Assembly (NCBI RefSeq): GCF_018388445.1
Contig: NZ_CP074405.1
Location: forward strand, 3,472,001-3,536,000
From: Cellulomonas wangleii
Lineage (GTDB): Bacteria; Actinomycetota; Actinomycetes; Actinomycetales; Cellulomonadaceae
Reading direction: 5' to 3'
Length of the DNA stretch: 64,000 nucleotides
Positions 25,475-31,916 of the stretch are shown one piece after another; positions within the stretch are counted from its first letter, which is position 1; every line of letters begins with the position of its first letter. Below the pieces are notes generated by a model, which was not told the origin of the DNA, did not search any database, and saw only the letters and a program-made list of their open reading frames with translations. A program made the translations under genes and the position numbers.

Positions 25475-26434
25475 TCACACCTCTGCGGAGGTCGTCACGG
25501 GCTGGGCGTCGGCGCCGTCGGCACCGGTGAGGGAGACGAACGCGTCCTCGAGGGACGCGCGCTCCAGGCGGACGTCGCGGGTCGCGACGTCGTGGCGGGC
25601 GAGCGCGACGAGCACGCCCTGGACGAGCGCGCCGCCGCCTCGCACGACGAGCGCACGGTCCTCGACGACGGCCTCGCGGACGTCGGGGACGCCCGTGAGC
25701 GCGCCGAGCAGCACCTCGTCGGGGACGGGCCGCTCGGGACGCACGCGCAGCACGTGCTCACCCTGCGCGAGGTCGACGATCTGCTCCGGCGTGCCGGTCG
25801 CGGCGACGAGCCCGCCGGAGATGAGGGCGATCCGGTCGCACAGCCGCTCGGCCTCCTCCATGAGGTGGGTGACGAGGAGGATCGTCACCCCCGCGTCACG
25901 TACCGCCTCGACGACCGCCCACGTCTCGCGCCGGGCGTGCGGGTCGAGGCCCGTCGTCAGCTCGTCGAGGATCGCGACCTCGGGCCGGCCGACGAGCGCG
26001 AGCGCGACCGACAGGCGCTGCTTCTGCCCGCCGGAGAGGTCCTTGAACGCGGTGTCACGCTTGACCGTGAGGCCGAGCAGGTCGAGCAGGTCGACGGGGT
26101 CGGCCGGCGCGGCGTAGAAGGACGCGTAGAGCTCGAGCGCCTCCTGGACCCGCAGCCGGTCCGGCAGGGCCGACTCCTGGAGCTGGAGGCCGACCTTGTC
26201 GTGCACGGCGGCGGCCTGCGTCGCCGGGTCGAGCCCGAGGACGCGGACCGTCCCGCCGTCGGGCCGGCGCAGCCCGGCGATCATCTCGACCGTCGTCGTC
26301 TTGCCGGCGCCGTTGCGCCCGAGGACGCCGAAGATCTCGCCGCGCTCGACGGTGAGGGACACGTCCTGGACGGCGAGCGTGCTGCCGTAGGACTTGCGCA
26401 GGTGCTCCGCGCGGACGACCGGGGTGGTGCTCAT
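25475..26434 (-). CDS. ABC exporter ATP-binding protein (DrrA-like)
   Basis: A 319-residue ATPase. Walker A GRNGAGKTTTVEMIAG, signature LSGGQKQRLSVALALVGRPE, Walker B VAILDELTTGLDPHARRE (DELTTG in place of DEPT) and the switch His in LLVTHLMEEA are all present. A C-terminal extension of about 90 residues follows (EHVLRVRPERPVPDEVLL) and is common in DrrA/CcmA-type exporters. It forms a two-gene exporter with the permease downstream. Three GTGAC repeats at 10-bp spacing lie upstream near 26529-26553 and may be an activator site. Confidence 0.92.
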   Translation of the reverse strand: MSTTPVVRAEHLRKSYGSTLAVQDVSLTVERGEIFGVLGRNGAGKTTTVEMIAGLRRPDGGTVRVLGLDPATQAAAVHDKVGLQLQESALPDRLRVQEALELYASFYAAPADPVDLLDLLGLTVKRDTAFKDLSGGQKQRLSVALALVGRPEVAILDELTTGLDPHARRETWAVVEAVRDAGVTILLVTHLMEEAERLCDRIALISGGLVAATGTPEQIVDLAQGEHVLRVRPERPVPDEVLLGALTGVPDVREAVVEDRALVVRGGGALVQGVLVALARHDVATRDVRLERASLEDAFVSLTGADGADAQPVTTSAEV

Positions 26435-26528
26435 GCTGACCTCCGGGTGGGCGGTGGGTGCGCCGGGGAGCGGCGCGTGGGTGCGGGGTGCCGCGGCCCC
26501 GGCGGGTGCCGGGTCCGGGGGGACGGGT

Positions 26529-26553
26529 GTGACGCGGGGTGACGCGCGGTGAC
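26529..26553. repeat. Three GTGAC motifs at exact 10-bp spacing
   Basis: GTGAC occurs at 26529, 26539 and 26549, one helical turn apart, about 95 bp upstream of the exporter ATPase start and just past the stop of the gene at 26576. Such phasing suggests a protein-binding array, not coding sequence. Confidence 0.45.
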
Positions 26554-26575
26554 GTGGTGCGTGCGCGGTGCGCGG

Positions 26576-27322
26576 TTACGGGTGCGGTGGCCGCAGCTGC
26601 GTGCGGCGGACGACGGCGGCGTAGGCCGCGGCGGTGAGGGCGACGACGAGAACGGACCAGCCGAGCGCGGGCCACGGCGGACCGGGGGCGGCGGCGGGCA
26701 GCGGGCCCCAGCCGCCGGCCGCGCCGAGCAGGGCGAAGACGAGGAACACGGGGCCGACGGTGAGCGGCAGCGCGAGCGTGCCGTACAGCGCGCCCCAGCG
26801 CTGGTACACGACACCGACGAGCAGGGCGGCGACGTTCCCGACGACGCAGCACACGACGACCTCGGCGAGCAGCAGGCCGAGGGGTGAGGACTCGTCGGCG
26901 AGGAAGCCGTCGGTCACCCGCCAGCCCCTGCCGAGGGCCGTGTGGATGCCGCGCTCGGCGACGGCGAGCAGGGTCAGCACGACGCCGTACGCCGCGCCCG
27001 TGCCGACCCCGACGAGGATCGTCGCCCGCGCGAACGTCCGCCGCGTCATGCCGGCGGCGACGTGCGCCCGCAGGAAGAGGCCGACGAGGGCGATCCCCTG
27101 GGAGAACGGGAACCAGATGGCGGCGTGCCGCGTGTAGAGCGAGACGGCCACGTCGTCGACGCCCAGCAGCCGGTCGACCAGGATGCTCGCGACCACGACG
27201 ACGGGCACCGAGCACGCCCAGAACCAGACGAGCAGCGTGAGGTTGACGGCGGCGAGCCGGGTGACGGTGGACCGCAGCGGGCCCGTGCGGCCGGCCAGGG
27301 CCGCGGTGACGGTCGCGGACAT
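26576..27322 (-). CDS. Membrane protein of the YtrA-type cluster, paralogue 2
   Basis: A 248-residue protein from ATG 27322. It has six predicted helices and is clearly homologous to its neighbour at 27388. Both share xxAIWFPFSxGIxLVGxxLR, R..VAAGMTRRTFARA/IASGVTRRTFVRA and the late ...GALYGTLALPLTVGPVFL / GAWVGTLTLPLTVGPLVL segments. No permease motif is recognised, but the pair stands where YtrC/D-type membrane partners follow a YtrB-like ATPase. The tail ends VVRRTQLRPPHP. It is separated from its paralogue by 65 bp. Confidence 0.8.
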   Translation of the reverse strand: MSATVTAALAGRTGPLRSTVTRLAAVNLTLLVWFWACSVPVVVVASILVDRLLGVDDVAVSLYTRHAAIWFPFSQGIALVGLFLRAHVAAGMTRRTFARATILVGVGTGAAYGVVLTLLAVAERGIHTALGRGWRVTDGFLADESSPLGLLLAEVVVCCVVGNVAALLVGVVYQRWGALYGTLALPLTVGPVFLVFALLGAAGGWGPLPAAAPGPPWPALGWSVLVVALTAAAYAAVVRRTQLRPPHP

Positions 27323-27387
27323 CGCGTCCTCCTCTCTCGTGGTCGGGTCGTGGGGTCGTGTGGTCGTGCCGTCGTCGGGTCGTCGGG

Positions 27388-28125
27388 TCAGGGCGCGGGG
27401 GCGAGCTGCAGCCGCTCCACGAGGGCCGCGAAGACCGCCGCCATCGCCGCGGCGAGCACGACACCCACGCCGACCGCCAGGGCCAGGTGGCCCGCCGCGG
27501 TCGTGGTCCAGATGCCCGGCAGGTCGACGTACCGGGCACCGGGGATGTAGAGCAGCAGCACGAGCGGACCCACGGTCAGCGGGAGCGTGAGCGTGCCGAC
27601 CCAGGCGCCGAACCGCAGGTAGACGGCCCCGACCAGCAGCCCGGACAGGTTGGCGACGACGAACGTCACGGACAGCTCGAGGAGCATCGCCCCGGTTGAC
27701 GCGGACTCGTCGGCGAGCTGGATCTCCGTGATGACCGACTCCCAGCCCAGGGCGTCGTGGACGGCACGCTCCAGCAGCACGAGGGCCGTGAAGACGGCGG
27801 CGTACCCGACGCCGGCGGCGAGCTCGACGAGCAGCGCGGCCCGGACGAACGTCCGGCGGGTCACGCCCGACGCGATGTGCACCCGCAGGTAGGCGCCGAC
27901 CAGCATGATGCCGAGCGAGAAGGGGAACCAGGTCGCCGCCTGCCGCGCGTACACCGCGATCGACACGTCGGCGCTGCCGTTGACGCGCCAGACGACGAGG
28001 GTGGCGATGACGACCGCCACGACCGCGAGGGCCCAGAAGATCCCCGCCATGCTCAGCAGCACCGCGCCCAGCACGCGCGCTGTGCGCACCGTGGGCGACG
28101 GGCGGGTGGCGACTGTCGTCGTCAT
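27388..28125 (-). CDS. Membrane protein of the YtrA-type cluster, paralogue 1
   Basis: A 245-residue protein from ATG 28125, overlapping the ATPase stop by four bases. Six helices are predicted, and the conserved cytoplasmic loop RVHIASGVTRRTFVRAALLV recurs in paralogue 2. I infer that it is the membrane subunit of an ABC exporter with the ATPase at 28122. The family name is unknown to me. Gene duplication within the operon suggests a heterodimeric membrane part. Confidence 0.8.
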   Translation of the reverse strand: MTTTVATRPSPTVRTARVLGAVLLSMAGIFWALAVVAVVIATLVVWRVNGSADVSIAVYARQAATWFPFSLGIMLVGAYLRVHIASGVTRRTFVRAALLVELAAGVGYAAVFTALVLLERAVHDALGWESVITEIQLADESASTGAMLLELSVTFVVANLSGLLVGAVYLRFGAWVGTLTLPLTVGPLVLLLYIPGARYVDLPGIWTTTAAGHLALAVGVGVVLAAAMAAVFAALVERLQLAPAP

Positions 28126-29045
28126 CGGTCCACCCCCTGCGCGCGTGCCGCGGCGTCGGTGGTCCGGCCCGGGCCGGTGAGGTGGACGAACAGGTCCTGC
28201 AGCGGGACCGGGCCCAGCTCGAGCCCGGCCTGCCGTGCGCGGCGCGCGTCCCCCTCCAGGAGCGCGCCGCGCACGGTGGTCTGGGTGGTGCCGCCGAGGC
28301 GCTGCGTGGCGAGCACGTCGCGCCCCGCGACGAAGTCCGCGACGGCGGCCGCGGGGCCGGTGACCGAGATGCCCTCGGCGCGCAGGGACTCGACGTCCTG
28401 GGCGATGAGGACGCGGCCGGCGTCGAGCACGACGACGTCCTCGAGGAGCCGCTCGACCTCGTCGATGAGGTGGCTCGACAGCACGATGGTGCGCGGGTGC
28501 TCGGCGTAGTCGGCGAGCAGCGCGTCGTAGAAGGCATACCGGCTCGGCGCGTCGAGGCCGAGGTGGACCTCGTCGAGGATGGTCAGCGGGGCGCGCGACG
28601 CCAGCCCGACGACGATCCCGAACGCCGACCTCTTGCCGCGCGACAGCTTCGACGGCTTGCGCTTCAGGTCCAGCTCGAACAGCTCGAGCAGCTCGCCGGC
28701 GAGCTCGTGCGAGAACCACGGCCGCGCGCCGGAGAGGTACGCGAGGTTGTCCTTGAGGGAGCAGTCGTCGAGCACGTCGCCGGACTCCCGGACGAAGCAC
28801 ACCCCCGGCACGACGCGCTCGTTCTCCCACGGGTCCTCGCCGTCGACGAGCACACGCCCGGCCGTCGGACGGCGGAATGCGGCGAGCAGCGAGCCCATCG
28901 TCGACTTGCCCGAGCCGTTGCGGCCCAGCAGGCCGGTGATGGTGCCGGGGCGGATCGTCAGGGCGACGTCGTCGAGCGCGGTGACGTCGCCGTAGCGCTG
29001 CGTCACTCCCTGGAGCTCGACGCCCCAGCCGGTGGTCGCGGTCAT
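28122..29045 (-). CDS. YtrB-like ABC ATP-binding protein
   Basis: A 307-residue ATPase. Walker A is GRNGSGKSTMGSLLAAF and Walker B is LTILDEVHLGLDAPSRYA, with DEVHLGL where most have DEPTTGL. The signature is LSRGKRSAFGIVVGLASRAP, a diverged LSGGQ typical of YtrB-type proteins regulated by GntR. The switch His is in VLSSHLIDEVERLL. Its start overlaps the GntR stop by four bases and its stop overlaps the membrane-protein start. It should power the two downstream membrane proteins. The cargo is unknown; in Bacillus such systems respond to cell-wall antibiotics. Confidence 0.9.
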   Translation of the reverse strand: MTATTGWGVELQGVTQRYGDVTALDDVALTIRPGTITGLLGRNGSGKSTMGSLLAAFRRPTAGRVLVDGEDPWENERVVPGVCFVRESGDVLDDCSLKDNLAYLSGARPWFSHELAGELLELFELDLKRKPSKLSRGKRSAFGIVVGLASRAPLTILDEVHLGLDAPSRYAFYDALLADYAEHPRTIVLSSHLIDEVERLLEDVVVLDAGRVLIAQDVESLRAEGISVTGPAAAVADFVAGRDVLATQRLGGTTQTTVRGALLEGDARRARQAGLELGPVPLQDLFVHLTGPGRTTDAAARAQGVDR

Positions 29046-29425
29046 CGGGACTCTCCCTCGGGTGCGGGGCGGGCGGCACGGGCGCGGAGCCGGGCGACGA
29101 CGTCCTCGACGTCGACGCCCAGGAGGCGGGCGGCGTCGGCGACGGGGTCGACGGTGTCGGTGAAGAAGGACTCGCGAGCCTCGGCGAGCAGCCGCTCACG
29201 GGCGCCGGGGGCGACGAACATGCCGACGCCCCGGCGCTTGTAGAGGACGCCCTCGTCGACGAGCTGGGCGAACGCCTTGGCCGCCGTCGCGGGGTTGATG
29301 CGGAACGTCGTGGCGTACTGCGTGGTCGACATGACCTGCTCCTCGGATGCGAGCGCACCCGAGAGCACGTCCTGCCTGATCTGGTCCGCGATCTGCAGGT
29401 ACACGGGGTCACGTCCGTCGAACAC
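29042..29425 (-). CDS. GntR/YtrA-type repressor
   Basis: A 127-residue regulator. The winged helix reads PVYLQIADQIRQDVLSGALA, then QYATTFRINPATAAKAFAQL (recognition helix) and VDEGVLYKRRGVGMFVAPGA. The short C-terminal helix with no large effector domain places it in the YtrA subfamily, which represses its own ABC transporter operon. GTG start 29425 follows GGGAGGGG. The 44-bp palindrome ends 15 bases upstream, so binding would block initiation of the whole operon. Confidence 0.92.
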   Translation of the reverse strand: MFDGRDPVYLQIADQIRQDVLSGALASEEQVMSTTQYATTFRINPATAAKAFAQLVDEGVLYKRRGVGMFVAPGARERLLAEARESFFTDTVDPVADAARLLGVDVEDVVARLRARAARPAPEGESR

Positions 29426-29440
29426 GGCTACCCCTCCCTG

Positions 29441-29484
29441 CTGGTTCTGTGGTTCATTACTCGACTAATGAACCACAGAACCAG
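29441..29484. promoter_or_regulatory. Near-44-bp palindrome, operator of the GntR operon
   Basis: Perfect 19-bp arms, CTGGTTCTGTGGTTCATTA (29441-29459) and its inverse complement (29466-29484), flank CTCGAC. It is much AT-richer than its surroundings and lies directly in front of the repressor's ribosome site. It contains two nested GGTTC..GAACC half-site pairs. Confidence 0.88.
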
Positions 29485-29548
29485 GGGACGCACAACCCCC
29501 GACGACCGAGGGGTGGGCTGCGCGGTCAGGAGAGGGTGCGCTGCGCGG

Positions 29549-30397
29549 TCAGGAGGGGGTGGGCAGCGCCGGGCGGGGGGCCAGGGAGGCCAGCAGGCGG
29601 AGCCGGTCGTCGTCCGGTGTGCCCGGTGCGGCGGTGAACACCAGCAGCACCTGGGACTGCTCGACGTCCACGAGCCGCTGGCACTCGAGGCTCATCTCCC
29701 CGACCTCGGGGTGGACGAGCCGCTTGTGCGTCTCGTGACGCAGGCCCACCTCGTGCCCGGCCCACACCCGGGCGAACTCCTCGCTGCGCACGAGCAGCGA
29801 CTGCACGACCTGCTCCGCCCTCGACCCGGGCCCCTGCCGGGCGAGCGCGGCGCGCAGGTCCGAGACGAACACCCGGCCGCGCACGTCGTGGTCCTGCACG
29901 GGGTAGACGTCGCGCGAGGAGGGGTGCACGAACCAGCGGTGCACGACGACGCGGTCGAGCCCGGTCAGCGCGGACTCGTCCCCGAGCAGCGCGGCGGCCG
30001 CGGGGTTCTGCGCAAGCGCCTCCCCCAGGTCCGTCATCACCTGCGCGGGCGTGTCGTGCAGGCGGTCGAGCACCCGCATCAGCCCGGGCGACACGTGCTC
30101 GCCGGGTCCCACGCGTTCCGGCGCGGGACGGCCCGCCAGCCGGAACAGGTGGTCCCGCTCGGCCAGCGTGAGCCGCAGCCCGCGCGCCATCGCCGCGAGC
30201 ATCTGGTCCGACGGCTGCGGGCCGCGCGCCTGCTCGAGGCGGGACCAGTAGTCGCTCGACATGTCGCACAGCAGCGCGACCTCCTCGCGCCGCAGCCCGC
30301 GAGCGCGCCGACGCGACCCGCGCGGCAGGCCGACGTCCTGCGGCTGCAGGGCCTCGCGCCGCGTGCGCAGGAAGTCCGCGAGCTGGAGCCGGTCCAC
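29549..30397 (-). CDS. XRE regulator with MmyB-like ligand domain
   Basis: A 282-residue regulator. The N-terminal XRE helix-turn-helix (LADFLRTRREALQPQDVGLP, LRREEVALLCDMSSDYWSRL) is followed by the MmyB-like, PAS-type ligand-binding domain (HRWFVHPSSRDVYPV, VRSEEFARVWAGHEVGLRHE, VHPEVGEMSLECQRL). In Streptomyces such proteins bind fatty acids and control a neighbouring SDR gene, which is what stands here. GTG 30397 is chosen because the family typically begins MDR..LADFLR. GTG 30454, overlapping the SDR stop, would add 19 residues and is possible. Confidence 0.88.
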   Translation of the reverse strand: MDRLQLADFLRTRREALQPQDVGLPRGSRRRARGLRREEVALLCDMSSDYWSRLEQARGPQPSDQMLAAMARGLRLTLAERDHLFRLAGRPAPERVGPGEHVSPGLMRVLDRLHDTPAQVMTDLGEALAQNPAAAALLGDESALTGLDRVVVHRWFVHPSSRDVYPVQDHDVRGRVFVSDLRAALARQGPGSRAEQVVQSLLVRSEEFARVWAGHEVGLRHETHKRLVHPEVGEMSLECQRLVDVEQSQVLLVFTAAPGTPDDDRLRLLASLAPRPALPTPS

Positions 30398-30450
30398 CCG
30401 GGCAGTCTTCGCCCGGGCGGACGTCGGGGCAAGCGTCACGGGCAGGCCGG

Positions 30451-31224
30451 TCACAACCGCATGCCGCCCGACGCCTCGACCCGCTGCCCGGTGACCCACG
30501 CGAACGCAGGCGAGGCGATCGCGGCCACGACGGCACCGATGTCCTCCGCCTCGCCCACCCGCCCCAGCGCCGTCTGCGACGCGAGCGCGTCGCGCAGGCC
30601 GGCGGTGTCCCGCACGACCCCGCCGCTGAAGTCGGTGGCCACCGGCCCTGGCGCGACGACGTTGACGGTGATGCCGCGACCCCCCAGCTCCGCGGCCCAG
30701 TACCGCGTCAACGCCTCGACCGCCGCCTTCATCGCCGCGTACCCGGCGTGGTCCCCCGGCTGGACGAACCGTGCGAGCCCGCTCGACACGGTGATGACGC
30801 GGCCGCCGTCCGCGAGCATCGGGACCAGGCCCTGGGTGAGCAGGAAGACGCCGCGCACGTGGACGTCGAACAGGGTCTGCAGGTCGTCGGCCGTGGTGCC
30901 GCCGAGCGGCGTCGCGAGCGAGAGGCCGGCGTTGTTCAGGAGCACGTCGAGGGTCCCGCGGCCCCGCTGCTCGTGCAGGACGGCGGCCAGCCGTGCCGGG
31001 AAGGCGTCCACCGCCGCGAGGTCGGACGTGTCCAGCCGCAGGGCCGCGGCGCGTCGGCCGAGCGCCTCGACGTCGGCGACGACGGCGTGCGCCTCGTCCT
31101 CGTGCTGCCGGTAGGTGAGCACGACGTCGGTGCCGGCGGCGGCGAGCGCGAGCGCGCTCGCACGACCGAGGCCGCGGTTGCCGCCGGTGACGAGTGCGAC
31201 GCGGGGGGTGGTGGGGCCGGTCAT
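30451..31224 (-). CDS. Short-chain dehydrogenase/reductase
   Basis: A 257-residue classical SDR. The nucleotide-binding motif is TGGNRGLG and the structural motif NNAG. The catalytic triad is Ser in VITVSSG with Tyr and Lys in HAGYAAMKAAVEAL. An NADP preference is suggested by TYRQHEDEA after beta-2. It resembles 3-ketoacyl-reductase-like proteins; the substrate is unknown. It is the first gene of a pair with the MmyB-type regulator, and a near-perfect palindrome at 31310-31336 lies in its promoter. Confidence 0.9.
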   Translation of the reverse strand: MTGPTTPRVALVTGGNRGLGRASALALAAAGTDVVLTYRQHEDEAHAVVADVEALGRRAAALRLDTSDLAAVDAFPARLAAVLHEQRGRGTLDVLLNNAGLSLATPLGGTTADDLQTLFDVHVRGVFLLTQGLVPMLADGGRVITVSSGLARFVQPGDHAGYAAMKAAVEALTRYWAAELGGRGITVNVVAPGPVATDFSGGVVRDTAGLRDALASQTALGRVGEAEDIGAVVAAIASPAFAWVTGQRVEASGGMRL

Positions 31225-31309
31225 GGTGTCCTCCGAGGTCCGCGGTCGCCGGTGCGGCGACCCGTGCTGCCAGCCTCGGGGCGCGGCCGCCCGCGCAGAA
31301 GGCCGCGTC

Positions 31310-31336
31310 GATCCGGGGACCGCCGGTCCCTGGATC
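31310..31336. promoter_or_regulatory. 27-bp palindrome upstream of the SDR gene
   Basis: GATCCGGGGACC and GGTCCCTGGATC pair with a single mismatch around GCC. The core GGGACCGCCGGTCCC is perfect. It lies 86 bp before the SDR start and is the likely operator of the downstream XRE/MmyB regulator. Confidence 0.65.
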
Positions 31337-31368
31337 CGGCGGCGGCGCGGGTCACGCGGCGGCGCGGA

Positions 31369-31839
31369 TCAGGCGGTGACGACCGCGCAGTGGTCCTCGC
31401 CCGACGCGGCCGGGCCGGTGGCCCGGGCGAGCAGCGCGCGCAGGACGCCCTGCTCGTCGGCGCCCAGGCCGTGCAGGACGGTGGCCTCCGCGGCAGCGAT
31501 GCGCCCCTCGACGTCGGCGAGCGCGGCCCGCCCGAGGTCGGTCGCGGCGATGCGCCGGACGCGCCGGTCGGCCGGGTCGGGGCAGCGTGCGACCAGGCCG
31601 GCGGCGCACAGGTCGTCGAGCAGGTAGGTCATGACCGTGCGGTCGATGCCGAGGTGGGCGGCGAGCGCGGCCTGGGTGGGCGGCACGTCGGCGGTGACGA
31701 CGACGCGCAGCAGCTGGTAGCCGCGCGGGCCGGCGGGGATGCCGCCGAGCGCCTCGCCGACGGCGGTGCGCCACCGGCCGAGCAGCGTGCCGAGCTGCCA
31801 GCCGAGGTCGTCGCCGGTGCGCGTCGAGGTGTCCGTCAC
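31369..31839 (-). CDS. MarR-family transcription regulator
   Basis: A 156-residue winged-helix regulator starting at GTG 31839. The motif region is PTQAALAAHLGIDRTVMTYL (helix-turn-helix), then DDLCAAGLVARCPDPADRRV with the DxRxR wing (PADRRVRRI). The dimerisation helices flank it. It is divergent from the two-flavin fusion gene with only 77 bp between the starts. A 13-bp palindrome ACAGATCGTCTGT lies in that gap, so it very likely represses both genes and is released by a small molecule, perhaps a phenolic oxidase substrate (inference). Confidence 0.92.
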   Translation of the reverse strand: MTDTSTRTGDDLGWQLGTLLGRWRTAVGEALGGIPAGPRGYQLLRVVVTADVPPTQAALAAHLGIDRTVMTYLLDDLCAAGLVARCPDPADRRVRRIAATDLGRAALADVEGRIAAAEATVLHGLGADEQGVLRALLARATGPAASGEDHCAVVTA

Positions 31840-31862
31840 GCCCTCAGCATACCTGTTGCACC

Positions 31863-31875
31863 ACAGATCGTCTGT
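31863..31875. promoter_or_regulatory. MarR operator candidate
   Basis: ACAGA-TCG-TCTGT is a perfect 5-bp-arm palindrome in the 77-bp divergent MarR/oxidoreductase promoter. A second overlapping pair, CTGT-TGCACC-ACAG, sits just to its left. Confidence 0.6.
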
Positions 31876-31916
31876 CAGGCATATGATCTAGCCGGCACAC
31901 GACCTCGGAGGCACCC

